Positions 42,744 to 49,945 of a DNA stretch of 50,417 nucleotides are shown piece after piece. The DNA is from an uncultured Clostridia bacterium (GTDB lineage: Bacteria > Bacillota > Clostridia > Oscillospirales > Ruminococcaceae). Where the stretch lies: contig CALXBH010000039.1 in NCBI GenBank assembly GCA_944386475.1, positions 1 through 50,417 on the forward strand. Direction: 5' to 3'. Both the position numbers and the translations under genes were made by a program. The number at the start of each line of letters is the position of its first letter. The stretch's first letter is position 1. The notes beneath the pieces are model-generated. The model ran no database searches, had not been told where the DNA came from, and was given only the letters and a program-made list of their open reading frames with translations.

Positions 42744-43586
42744 TCATTTGACACCTATACCTTTCAAAACCTCGTTGGTAGTAATACCGTCATATGTGTA
42801 CGGAAGTTCCTCCATAGTAAATGGCAACGGTACCGTACCTTCAAGTTTTATAAGCTTATAATTTGTTCTGAGTCTGTCAGCATTTCTGATAATAGACTCT
42901 CGTATGGATGGTTTCTTTATTGCTTCCGCATTCATAATTATATTCTCAAGATTACCAAACTCACTTAGCAGAGAAGAGGCTGTCTTTGGTCCAACTTTAT
43001 CGGCGCCTTTAATGTTATCGGAAGAATCGCCGGTAAGGGATTTGAAGTCTGCATACTGACTCGGTTCAATGCCGAATTTCTCCCTTAGGTACGCAGGGGT
43101 ACAGATAACGGTATTATCGCCCCGATATCTGAGAATGGATACGTTCTCGGTGATGAGCTGGAAGAAGTCACTATCAAAAGAAGCAACTATTACTTCGGTG
43201 TTATCACCGTATGTATGAGCATAGCCTGCAATCCAGTCATCGGTTTCACAAACTGTGGTCTCTGTATGCTTGATGCCCATATAATCGAGTGCAGCGTACA
43301 CATCAGGAAGCTGTGAGAACGGTGAATCTTCCTCAGGCGTCTGACTGTAATCGACACGGTTTGCCTTATAGTCGGCGTTCAGTTCGGTACGTTCATTCTT
43401 GTGCTCACCATCAAACAGAACCGCAATGTGTGTCGGTTCGGTTCTGCGGATGATTTTGAGCAGCGCACCAACAAATCCAAGGGTGCCCTGGATTGCTTTG
43501 CCTTCTGAATTTGTTATTCTCGACGGCATTCCGAAAAACATTTGGAACAGTAGATTGCTGCCGTCAACTATAAGTAGTCGATTCAT
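42744..43586 (-). CDS. 5'-3' exonuclease / flap endonuclease, foreign composition
   Basis: A 280-residue stand-alone nuclease like the N-terminal domain of DNA polymerase I (FEN family). Seen: IVDGSNLLFQMF at the start; VLFDGEHKNERTELNADYKANR; ETDDWIAGYA; SFDSDFFQLI, where the usual GDKD is FDSD; TGDSSDNIKGADKVGPKTA with helix-hairpin-helix. Metal-binding acids look kept, so active. The gene is much more AT-rich than its neighbours and uses different codons, as is the 235 bp after it. That points to recent transfer, perhaps from a phage or plasmid. ATG 43586 is preferred over a GTG at 43595; both have weak sites. No recombination or phage gene is next to it. Confidence 0.83.
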   Translation of the reverse strand: MNRLLIVDGSNLLFQMFFGMPSRITNSEGKAIQGTLGFVGALLKIIRRTEPTHIAVLFDGEHKNERTELNADYKANRVDYSQTPEEDSPFSQLPDVYAALDYMGIKHTETTVCETDDWIAGYAHTYGDNTEVIVASFDSDFFQLITENVSILRYRGDNTVICTPAYLREKFGIEPSQYADFKSLTGDSSDNIKGADKVGPKTASSLLSEFGNLENIIMNAEAIKKPSIRESIIRNADRLRTNYKLIKLEGTVPLPFTMEELPYTYDGITTNEVLKGIGVK

Positions 43587-43762
43587 ATCTTTCACCGGTA
43601 TTCATTATTTTTTGCTTACAGTTTATAGGAACGACTCCCATTCTTCTCTTATGATAGCAAGCTTTTTTAAAGAACACAAGTCCCCCGGAACCCTTCGCCG
43701 CCCTTGGGAATACTGTAATACAGGAGAGGTTCAATCTTTTGCCATCAAGGAGAAGGAGTGTT

Positions 43763-44566
43763 ATGCCATTTTCCATACAAGGCCTGCATCCCGTATGGCA
43801 GGCTTTAGTCGCAACCCTGTTTACTTATGGTGTCACCGCCGCCGGGGCGGCGATGGTGTTTTTCTTTAAAAAGGTCAACCGCAAGGTGCTGGATTTAATG
43901 CTGGGCTTTGGGGCGGGGGTGATGATCGCCGCCAGCTTTTGGTCTTTACTGTCCCCGGCCATCGATTTGTGCGGGGAATTAGGGTACAGCCAGTGGTTTT
44001 TGCCCGCTTTAGGATTTTTGGCGGGCGGCGCTTTTGTTGTGGCGGCCGGCAAACTGCTGGACCGGTTTTCCTTTCAAAGCGCCGGGGACCACACACAGGC
44101 CAAAAGCCTGCGCCGGAGCATTTTGCTGGTGACGGCGGTAACCCTGCACAACATCCCGGAGGGCCTGGCGGTAGGGGTCGCCTTCGGCGGCGCGGCGCTG
44201 GGGATCCCCGGCTGCGGGGTGGTCGGCGCGTCACTGCTGGCTGTGGGCATCGGCCTTCAAAACTTCCCGGAGGGCGCCGCCGTGTCCCTTCCCCTTAGGC
44301 GGGAGGGGTTCTCGAGGTCAAAAGCCTTCTTTTACGGCCAGGCTTCCGGCGTGGTGGAGCCCATCGCCGCCGTACTGGGAGTATTCGCCGCCATGGCGGT
44401 GCGCAGCATCCAGCCTTTTTTGCTGGCGTTTTCCGCCGGGGCGATGATTGCCGTGGTAGCCGCGGAGCTGATTCCCGAGTCGGTGGAAAAAAACAAAAAC
44501 CTGGCGGCCATGGGGGTTATCCTCGGCTTTATCGTCATGATGATCCTGGATGTGGCGTTGGGGTAA
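43763..44566 (+). CDS. ZIP-family metal transporter
   Basis: A 267-residue membrane protein with about eight hydrophobic helices, of the ZIP (ZupT/GufA) family that imports zinc or other divalent metals. Metal-site motifs: LHNIPEGLAVGVAFGG in TM4 and LQNFPEGAAVSLPL in TM5. The cytoplasmic loop (about residues 100-110) has few His compared with other ZIPs. ATG 43763 is preferred because AGAAGGAG precedes it, giving the normal start. It lies between the foreign nuclease and the small membrane gene. Confidence 0.9.
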   Translation: MPFSIQGLHPVWQALVATLFTYGVTAAGAAMVFFFKKVNRKVLDLMLGFGAGVMIAASFWSLLSPAIDLCGELGYSQWFLPALGFLAGGAFVVAAGKLLDRFSFQSAGDHTQAKSLRRSILLVTAVTLHNIPEGLAVGVAFGGAALGIPGCGVVGASLLAVGIGLQNFPEGAAVSLPLRREGFSRSKAFFYGQASGVVEPIAAVLGVFAAMAVRSIQPFLLAFSAGAMIAVVAAELIPESVEKNKNLAAMGVILGFIVMMILDVALG

Positions 44567-44574
44567 CCATTTTT

Positions 44575-44650
44575 AAAGCAGCCCGGAAATGAGCGCGGCG
44601 GCAGGGCCTCTCCTTGTGTAACAGCCGTCCTCGTTTGGGGGCTGCTTTTA
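44575..44650 (+). terminator. Probable terminator after ZIP gene
   Basis: AAAGCAGCCC (44575-44584) pairs with GGGCTGCTTT (44639-44648), with a 54-nt loop that can fold further, then TTAATT. The large loop lowers confidence. Confidence 0.5.
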
Positions 44651-44651
44651 A

Positions 44652-44680
44652 TTGCAAAATGGCCCATGTGCTGCTATAAT
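44652..44680 (+). promoter_or_regulatory. Promoter of the 35-residue membrane gene
   Basis: TTGCAA (44652-44657), 17 nt, TATAAT (44675-44680), 36 bp before the GTG start. Confidence 0.72.
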
Positions 44681-44715
44681 AGGAGCTATTAAACCCCAGA
44701 AAGGAATATGGACCT

Positions 44716-44823
44716 GTGAAAAGCCCTAGAAAACAACAAAAAATCATTCAGATCGCCGCCCTTTGCCTGGCGGGAGTGATGGTGCTGAGCATCGCCGGGA
44801 CGCTTATTTTTGAACTTTTATAA
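44716..44823 (+). CDS. Small single-helix membrane protein, 35 residues
   Basis: GTG 44716 to TAA 44823. The product begins with a basic, soluble stretch (MKSPRKQQKIIQ) and is then one hydrophobic helix (about residues 12-33). Evidence that it is real: a good promoter 36 bp upstream, AAAGGAA before the start, a strong terminator downstream at 44921, and no competing gene. I do not recognise a family with certainty; tiny basic-plus-one-helix proteins of this kind are conserved in Firmicutes as DUF4044-like. Positive-inside orientation would put the N-terminus in the cytoplasm. Function unknown. Confidence 0.62.
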   Translation: MKSPRKQQKIIQIAALCLAGVMVLSIAGTLIFELL

Positions 44824-44920
44824 TCTTTTTCAGTAGATCACAGAATAAAAAAGGAGCGCCGCCGTAAACCAACCACCGGGCACAAACGAATCCGGCGGCT
44901 GGCAAACAGGCTGCGATCAA

Positions 44921-44963
44921 AAGCGGACAGGAAGCCTAATGGCTTCCTGTCCGCTTTCTATTT
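44921..44963. terminator. Bidirectional terminator
   Basis: A perfect 16-bp stem, AAGCGGACAGGAAGCC (44921-44936) with GGCTTCCTGTCCGCTT (44941-44956), loop TAAT, T-rich on the right. It separates the small gene from the convergent MerR gene. Confidence 0.88.
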
Positions 44964-44972
44964 TCATGGATT

Positions 44973-45755
44973 TTAGCTTTCTATACAAACCTGCACCTCA
45001 TAATTCCAGTGCAAAATGCCGGATACCACGATGAGCTGTACGGTAAATGCCGGCTTGACGCCATATTTTGTTTGGGCGATCCCCATGACCTCGCTTAATA
45101 CTTGGTCTCTGTTTTGTTCGGTGCAGTCAGCGCAGAGGTATTTTCCTTTGGGCAATACTTTTAACCCCTCTATCTCCGCATAACGGGTGCAGACAGCAAA
45201 AAGCCTTGCTATTCCGTTTTCGGTATAAATCCCCGCTAAATCCTCAAAGGAAAACTGGTCTTCTAAGGCAGGAGTCACTTTATCATAAAAATGGCCGAGA
45301 TAATTCCAAAGATTATCAAGCGCTGGCGCTTCTAAGGTATCGGAAAGCAGAATAACACGTTCCGGAAACTCCTTGATAAAGGTGCCGGCAGGATTTTTAT
45401 ACACCTGTAATTTCTTTTCATAGTCCGCTTTTGCCAGCTGGATTTTGGCTTTACTGTATTGTAAAGCTATAATTTTTTCATCGGCTTTTTTCTCCGCTCG
45501 GGCTAAAAAGTCCACAATTTTTTCAAGATCGTCATATTCCAAAACCTTTTTGATCTCCTGCAAAGGCAAATCCATCAGCTGCAAAGCCCGTACCGTGTTC
45601 AGCCGGACAATATCCTGTTCGGTGTAATAGCGGTAATTAGTCCATTCGTCTTTTTTGCTGGGCTTTACCAATCCGATGCGGTCATAATGCCGCAGGGTTT
45701 CGCTGGTTGTATGGGCAGCCTTGGCAGCTTCTCCCACGGAAAAATATTTTTTCAC
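44973..45755 (-). CDS. MerR-family regulator with GyrI-like C-domain
   Basis: A 260-residue regulator. The N-terminal winged HTH (about 1-70) has FSVGEAAKAAHTTSETLRHYDRIGLVKP and the MerR wing NYRYY; a coiled coil (about 75-125) follows. The C-terminal half resembles the GyrI-like effector-binding fold of BmrR-type members that sense hydrophobic drugs. The frame opens at an ATG at 45779, but that codon lies inside the -35 of the divergent promoter and has no ribosome site. The GTG at 45755 has AGGAG and AGGAAA before it and gives the usual start. It diverges from the DUF4097 lipoprotein gene, which it probably controls through the 45773-45803 operator. Confidence 0.87.
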   Translation of the reverse strand: MKKYFSVGEAAKAAHTTSETLRHYDRIGLVKPSKKDEWTNYRYYTEQDIVRLNTVRALQLMDLPLQEIKKVLEYDDLEKIVDFLARAEKKADEKIIALQYSKAKIQLAKADYEKKLQVYKNPAGTFIKEFPERVILLSDTLEAPALDNLWNYLGHFYDKVTPALEDQFSFEDLAGIYTENGIARLFAVCTRYAEIEGLKVLPKGKYLCADCTEQNRDQVLSEVMGIAQTKYGVKPAFTVQLIVVSGILHWNYEVQVCIES

Positions 45756-45772
45756 TTTCCTATTTTCTCCTA

Positions 45773-45803
45773 TTGACATTTGTGTTGCACAAAGGTTTAT
45801 CCT
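45773..45803 (+). promoter_or_regulatory. Elongated MerR-type promoter
   Basis: TTGACA (45773-45778), a 19-nt spacer, TATCCT (45798-45803). Within the spacer lies an inverted repeat TTTGTG-TTG-CACAAA (45779-45793). A 19-nt spacer with a dyad inside is the mark of promoters that MerR proteins activate by unwinding DNA. Confidence 0.8.
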
Positions 45804-45867
45804 TTATTTTAGCATAGGATATTGCGGAAAACAATATGCACGGCCATGCTGTTTAGGAGGAATCACA

Positions 45868-46527
45868 ATGAAAAAAATCATATCCCTTGTACTGTGTTTT
45901 ATATTAGGCAGTTTTGTTTTGGCAGGCTGCTCAAAGGGCAGCGAACCCTTTGAGGAAAAAAGCTATACATCGGATACACAGATCAACGAAATCAACCTTG
46001 ACGTAGAGGATCGGGAGATCGAGGTGTCCTTATCCCCGGATGAACAAGTCCATATTCAATATGCTGAAAACAGCAAAGAGTATTACGAGATTTCCGTTTC
46101 TGACGATAAGGTGCTGACGATGACCAGTGCCAGCAATAAAGAGTGGACGGATTATATCGGGACAAAACCCGCCGCTGAAAACCGGAAAATCGTATTGCAG
46201 ATCCCGGACGCGCTTTTGGAAAACCTGACGCTGTCCACCACAAATGAGAATATCACACTTCCGGCTTTGACGGTAACCGGAAGCATCAGCCTTTCTTCCA
46301 ATGGAGGGAACATTGCCTTTGGAAACCTGGATGTAGGGAACACCCTGACCCTGAGTGCTAAAAACGGCAATATTTCCGGATCGATCGTCGGAGGTTATGA
46401 TGATTTTTCCATTCAGTCCGAAATCAAAAAAGGGGACAGCAATCTGCCGGATCAGAAAGACGGCGGTGAAAAAGCACTGCATGTATCGTGCAATAACGGC
46501 GATGTTACTATCGAGTTTGTAAAATAA
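45868..46527 (+). CDS. DUF4097-type lipoprotein
   Basis: A 219-residue lipoprotein. The signal peptide ends in the lipobox LAGC (Cys 21 or so). The rest is a beta-helix-like repeat domain typical of DUF4097/YvlB, with short strands such as LDVEDREIEVS, IQYAENSKEYY, LTLSTTNENITLP, ISLSSNGGNIAF and LSAKNGNISGSI ending in CNNGDVTIEF. YvlB-like proteins are linked to envelope stress. Divergent from a MerR gene whose operator lies in its promoter, so it is likely induced by whatever MerR senses. AGGAGG before ATG; single gene with terminator. Confidence 0.85.
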   Translation: MKKIISLVLCFILGSFVLAGCSKGSEPFEEKSYTSDTQINEINLDVEDREIEVSLSPDEQVHIQYAENSKEYYEISVSDDKVLTMTSASNKEWTDYIGTKPAAENRKIVLQIPDALLENLTLSTTNENITLPALTVTGSISLSSNGGNIAFGNLDVGNTLTLSAKNGNISGSIVGGYDDFSIQSEIKKGDSNLPDQKDGGEKALHVSCNNGDVTIEFVK

Positions 46528-46575
46528 TCCTTCTATGCCCGAAAGCCGTGGTTGGACGGTTTTCAGGCATCAAAT

Positions 46576-46620
46576 AAACGGCGGTTTGAAAAAATCCTTT
46601 CAAACCGCCGTTTTGTTTTG
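46576..46620 (+). terminator. Terminator after DUF4097 gene
   Basis: A 16-bp stem, AAACGGCGGTTTGAAA (46576-46591) with TTTCAAACCGCCGTTT (46598-46613), then TGTTTTG. Confidence 0.88.
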
Positions 46621-46686
46621 GAACAAGGGGATCAGGGGAGGCGTGTGCTTTTAGAATATTTCCGCGAAAGCGCTGCCCCATTCCCT

Positions 46687-47541
46687 TTATTCTTTTTTCA
46701 GGGTAACGCACACCACCTGGGGACGGTTGAACACCCGGAAAGGGAACCGGCTGTTGCCAAGGCCCCGGCTGACGCACATGGTGCCGCCCTCCCAGGAATA
46801 AAGCCCGGCGGTATACTTGGGGAAAAGCCCCTGGTTGGGAGCATACAGCGCCCCGATCAAGGGGAGATACACCTGGCCGCCGTGGGCATGGCCGGAAAAA
46901 ATCAAGGGGATTTTGCTGTGCTGATACAGATCCATCCAGTCGGGCCGGTGGGATAACAAAATCTGGAATGCCCCCTCCCGCTCTTTTTGCAGGCGGGAGA
47001 GCATCTCCCACCGCTCGGGCGGGGCGTCGTCCGATGGCTGTTCATACAGCTCGGTGGCAATGCACGCCAGCCCCAACAGGGCGATCTGACTGTCCCCCCG
47101 GGAGAGCAGCACCGAACGGTCGTCCAAATTAATTACATGCAGTTGATCTAGATATTTTTTTAACGTTTCGTATACTTTAGTCATGGCCTCGTGGTTACCG
47201 GATGCAAAATACACCGGCGCTGTTTCCACCGCCTGTCTAACAAAGCAAAGGGCAGGGGAAAGGGTGCTGGCCAGGGTGCGGCGCTTATCGATCAAATCGC
47301 CGGTGATAACGATGATATCCGGGGATGCTTTGCGCACTTTGTCCATCAGCCGCTTTTGGTCTTTGCCAAACCACTTGTTGTGCAGGTCGGACACCTGCAC
47401 GATTCGGAAGCCGTCAAACTCCCGGGGCAGGGTGGGGAAGGCGGCGGTGAATTCTTTGAGCGTCACGTCGTTGTCCTGCCAGATTAAAAACAAAATTCCC
47501 AGAACCACTACCGCCGCCAGCAGGAGTATCACCCAGAGCAT
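46687..47541 (-). CDS. Membrane-anchored metallophosphoesterase, YkuE-like
   Basis: A 284-residue phosphoesterase with an N-terminal membrane helix (about 1-20) and a catalytic domain outside the membrane or facing the cytoplasm. Calcineurin-like motifs are complete: VSDLHNKWFG, ITGDLIDKR, SGNHEA, LLSHRPD and SGHAHGGQ. Members such as YkuE and YaeI/LpxG-like enzymes hydrolyse phosphoesters, in some cases lipids; the substrate here is unknown. The start overlaps the end of the TtcA-like gene by 13 nt, so the two are translated from one mRNA. Confidence 0.88.
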   Translation of the reverse strand: MLWVILLLAAVVVLGILFLIWQDNDVTLKEFTAAFPTLPREFDGFRIVQVSDLHNKWFGKDQKRLMDKVRKASPDIIVITGDLIDKRRTLASTLSPALCFVRQAVETAPVYFASGNHEAMTKVYETLKKYLDQLHVINLDDRSVLLSRGDSQIALLGLACIATELYEQPSDDAPPERWEMLSRLQKEREGAFQILLSHRPDWMDLYQHSKIPLIFSGHAHGGQVYLPLIGALYAPNQGLFPKYTAGLYSWEGGTMCVSRGLGNSRFPFRVFNRPQVVCVTLKKE

Positions 47542-48296
47542 GTCCCGTCCTCCTTTTCCTCTTTTTTTGCCTCTTTATCCGGATAGCCCCAGCCGTCGAT
47601 CCCCGCCCGGCGCATAGCGCCGAACAGCCGGAAGGTAAAACCGTGATCCTCCCGCTCCCGCTGGGCCAAAAAGGCCTTGGTCTTTTCCCGGGAGGTGTTG
47701 CCGTCCGCCGGGCAGACGCTTTTGACCACTGGGAGCTCCGCCCGGTTGGCCGCCCGGCGCACCTCTTTTTCCGGGGCGAACACCAAAGGTCTTATCATGG
47801 TGAGCTTTTTCCGGGACAGGTAGCTTTTGGGGGAAAAACAGCCGATACGTCCCTCGTTAAACAGGTTCATCACAAAAGTCTCCACCGCGTCGTCATAATG
47901 ATGCCCCAAAGCAATCTTGTTGCAGCCTGCGGCCACCGCCGCGTCGTGAAGCGCCCCCCGGCGCAGCCGGGCGCAGAGGGAACAGGGATTCGGCTCTTTG
48001 CGCACGTCAAATACAATGGGCCCGATATCGGTGGGAATCAGCCGGTACTCCACCCCCAGGCGTTCACAAAGCTCCCGGATGGGTTCGTAGTTCCCCGGAA
48101 CGCCGCCGAACTGGGGATCCAGGGTGATGGCCACAAGCTGATAATCGATGCCGATAAACCGGCGGAGCATACTAAGCCCTGTGAGCAGGACCACCGAATC
48201 CTTGCCGCCGGATACCCCCACCCCGATCTTATCGCCATCCTGGATCAAATCAAACTCCTGGATGGCTTTTCGCATATAGCCCAGTATTTTCTGCAT
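47529..48296 (-). CDS. TtcA-like tRNA thiolation enzyme
   Basis: A 255-residue PP-loop ATPase of the TtcA/TtuA family that puts sulfur on tRNA bases (2-thiocytidine-32 for TtcA). Seen: PP-loop SGGKDS (residues 29-34), a central CSLC cysteine pair near 102-105 that binds the Fe-S cluster, GHHYDDAVETFVMNLF, and a later VKSVCPADG cysteine. The region after the PP-loop is conserved. Shorter than E. coli TtcA (311) because the C-terminal extension is reduced. Upstream of a phosphoesterase gene with 13-nt overlap. Confidence 0.85.
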   Translation of the reverse strand: MQKILGYMRKAIQEFDLIQDGDKIGVGVSGGKDSVVLLTGLSMLRRFIGIDYQLVAITLDPQFGGVPGNYEPIRELCERLGVEYRLIPTDIGPIVFDVRKEPNPCSLCARLRRGALHDAAVAAGCNKIALGHHYDDAVETFVMNLFNEGRIGCFSPKSYLSRKKLTMIRPLVFAPEKEVRRAANRAELPVVKSVCPADGNTSREKTKAFLAQREREDHGFTFRLFGAMRRAGIDGWGYPDKEAKKEEKEDGTCSG

Positions 48297-48667
48297 GAAC
48301 GGCGTCTCCTTTTATACGACTTTATACCTTTATACTAATATTGCCTTGCTGCCTTCTCCTACGAGGAGACCCTCTTGACAGAGCGCGGTGGCCCGGCTTG
48401 AGCCGGGTCGGATGAGGTGGATTTTCAGCAGCAGTTCACCGAGAGTAGTCACTGCTTTCATTCCAAATCACCACACCACCGCCTGCGGCGGAGCCTCTCC
48501 TCAAGGAGAGGCCTTTGGGTTTAGAGCACTCTCTATACTATATATAATGTAAGAGCTCGAAAGGTCATGGTTTTGATAAAAGATACCGCCCTTTATTATA
48601 CCGGATTATGCCAGGCAGCGCAACGGTTGGCAAAACGCCCGCTGATTTTCCGAGGGCCAGCGGGAAA
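48297..48667. other. Intergenic stretch with MITE-like repeat
   Basis: No gene is visible between ttcA-like and the XRE gene. It holds the ttcA-like promoter side (AT-rich, 48315-48340), the hairpin-rich element at 48345-48519, and then about 150 bp without obvious features. Confidence 0.7.
48345..48519. repeat. MITE-like palindromic element
   Basis: Edges look like inverted repeats: CCTTCTCCTACGAGGAGA at the left and TCTCCTCAAGGAGAGGCC at the right. Inside are GCCCGGCT/AGCCGGGT and CCGCC/GGCGG stems and a direct GGTGG/GATGAGGTGG part. This resembles the hairpin-rich, non-coding repeats of unknown role that are common between genes in gut Clostridia. Copy number can only be found in the full genome. 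Confidence 0.6.
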
Positions 48668-48901
48668 TTATTTCGCCTGTTTTTCGTTGTCAGCAGGATG
48701 GCGCAGGTCGGACAGCCCCAAAATATAATCCGTGCTTGTCTGATAGAATTCTGCCAGTTTAATAAGCGCCCAAACCGGAAGCTCATAAATTCCTTTTTCA
48801 TACCGCCGGTAAACTTCCCGCTTGCAGTTTAAAACCTGGGCAATTTCTTCTTGGGTTTTATCCGCATCAATTCTTAAATCTTCTAATCGCCGAAAATACA
48901 T
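48668..48901 (-). CDS. XRE-family regulator
   Basis: A 77-residue protein, almost entirely one Cro/C1 helix-turn-helix (RLEDLRIDADKTQEEIAQVLNC, then YRRYEKGIYELPVWALIKLAEFY). Short, basic, no sensor domain. ATG after GAGGTGA. It faces the 82-residue gene at 48994; the shared 92-bp region has two near-identical 18-bp palindromes, probably its own operators, and one lies on the -10 of the opposite gene. Confidence 0.86.
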   Translation of the reverse strand: MYFRRLEDLRIDADKTQEEIAQVLNCKREVYRRYEKGIYELPVWALIKLAEFYQTSTDYILGLSDLRHPADNEKQAK

Positions 48902-48921
48902 TTTCCGTCACCTCATTTTGA

Positions 48922-48972
48922 TGCTACTATTTTGTTGCATCAAAACGTGGGATATGCTACAATATTGTTGCA
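48922..48972. promoter_or_regulatory. Paired operators between XRE and the 82-residue gene
   Basis: TGCTACTATTTTGTTGCA (48922-48939) and TGCTACAATATTGTTGCA (48955-48972) differ at two of 18 positions and are 33 bp apart centre to centre. Both are near-perfect palindromes (TGCWAC...GTWGCA). The plus-strand promoter TTGCAT (48935-48940)-17-TACAAT (48958-48963) overlaps both. Confidence 0.75.
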
Positions 48973-48993
48973 AATAAAAGGAGGTAGGAAAGG

Positions 48994-49242
48994 ATGGAAT
49001 TCTATCAGGAAGTCATCGCCAATCTATTAAGCCGGGAACAGGTGCAGATTGTGTTTCCAAACGTTACCCAAGACCCGAACGCTATGGTAGAGATGACATG
49101 CTATCAAGCCCTAAAAAAGATCAAAGCTGTTTTAGAGGACGAAACGCTGGATGACCCAACATGCTTTGTGAAGATTGAAAAAATCATCGAAGCGTTGGAG
49201 GATATCGGAAGCGGAGCAAGAAACCGGCATGACTTTGGTTGA
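48994..49242 (+). CDS. Conserved hypothetical protein, 82 residues
   Basis: A small soluble, acidic protein with mixed helices (EFYQEVIANLLSREQVQIVF, then CYQALKKIKAVLEDETLDDPTCFVKIEKIIEALEDIGSGARNRHDFG). I think I recognise it as a widespread uncharacterised protein of gut Clostridia with a C-terminal RHDFG, but no domain with a known job is visible. Its promoter is covered by the XRE operators, so it is probably repressed by the neighbouring regulator. AAAAGGAGG before ATG. A toxin-antitoxin role is possible but nothing in the sequence supports it directly. Confidence 0.75.
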   Translation: MEFYQEVIANLLSREQVQIVFPNVTQDPNAMVEMTCYQALKKIKAVLEDETLDDPTCFVKIEKIIEALEDIGSGARNRHDFG

Positions 49243-49244
49243 TG

Positions 49245-49285
49245 TATAGCCTCTTGGGGCACCCCCCAAGAGGCTATATCCTTAA
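49245..49285 (+). terminator. Terminator after the 82-residue gene
   Basis: TATAGCCTCTTGGGG (49245-49259), 4-nt loop, CCCCAAGAGGCTATA (49264-49278), then TCCTTAATT. Perfect 15-bp stem, weak T run. Confidence 0.7.
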
Positions 49286-49409
49286 TTCCCCCCAATCCGA
49301 CCCCAAAAATAAAAACGAAATGATAAACGAGAAACAGAGAGAAAACGAGCATTTTAAAGTGATTTAAAGAGAAAAAGAGATGTAAATTAAAAAAAACGCA
49401 AAAAAGCTC

Positions 49410-49438
49410 TTGACACCTGCTTTTGCCTTTTATATAAT
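49410..49438 (+). promoter_or_regulatory. Consensus promoter of rplM-rpsI
   Basis: TTGACA (49410-49415), 17 nt, TATAAT (49433-49438). The leader is about 55 nt. Confidence 0.92.
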
Positions 49439-49448
49439 AGGCTTTGCG

Positions 49449-49493
49449 ACGAAATCCGATAACGGTCATTCGTAAAAATATTACTGGAGGTAA
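49449..49493 (+). other. Possible rplM leader structure
   Basis: A hairpin with ACGAA/TTCGT and CCG/CGG (about 49449-49472), then TTAC-TGGAG-GTAA (49481-49493), with the Shine-Dalgarno in the loop. It could be an L13-type autoregulatory leader, but I do not see a full match to the known L13 leader motif. Confidence 0.3.
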
Positions 49494-49498
49494 CACCT

Positions 49499-49927
49499 AT
49501 GTCAACTACAATGCCAAAGGTTGCGGAAATCGACCGCAAATGGTATGTGCTGGACGCAGCGGGCAAACCGCTGGGACGTGTTGCGGCGAAAGCGGCTCAC
49601 ATCCTGCGCGGCAAACATAAACCCAGCTTTACCCCTCATGTGGACTGCGGCGATCATGTAATCATCATCAACTGCGGCAAAGCGGTTCTCACCGGCAACA
49701 AGCTGCACAAAAAAGTTTATCGTTGGCACACCGGCTGGATCGGCGGTTTAAAAGAGATCAGCTACGACAAGCTGATGAAGGAAAACCCCGAAAAAGCGAT
49801 GATGCTGGCGGTGGGCGGCATGCTGCCCGACACCGTGATCGGCCGTAATTCCTTAAAACGCCTGCGCGTTTATAAGGGCGCGGAGCACAACAACGCGGCG
49901 CAGAAGCCCGAAGTTTACGAGTTTTAA
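49499..49927 (+). CDS. rplM: Large ribosomal subunit protein uL13
   Basis: A 142-residue ribosomal protein of the 50S subunit. Seen: [44 protein letters not shown] at the start, then [28 protein letters not shown] and a C-terminal [22 protein letters not shown], all as in bacteria. Length is standard. ATG at 49499 with GGAGG; 18 bp before rpsI, the conserved partner. Confidence 0.98.
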   Translation: MSTTMPKVAEIDRKWYVLDAAGKPLGRVAAKAAHILRGKHKPSFTPHVDCGDHVIIINCGKAVLTGNKLHKKVYRWHTGWIGGLKEISYDKLMKENPEKAMMLAVGGMLPDTVIGRNSLKRLRVYKGAEHNNAAQKPEVYEF

Positions 49928-49945
49928 GGAAGGAGGAAATAAGAC

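Noticed and set aside
42744-43586. Prophage remnant around the FEN nuclease
   Set aside because: No integrase, structural, lysis or regulatory phage genes on either side.
45755-45779. ATG at 45779 as the MerR start
   Set aside because: It lies in the -35 of the divergent promoter and lacks a ribosome site; GTG 45755 fits better.
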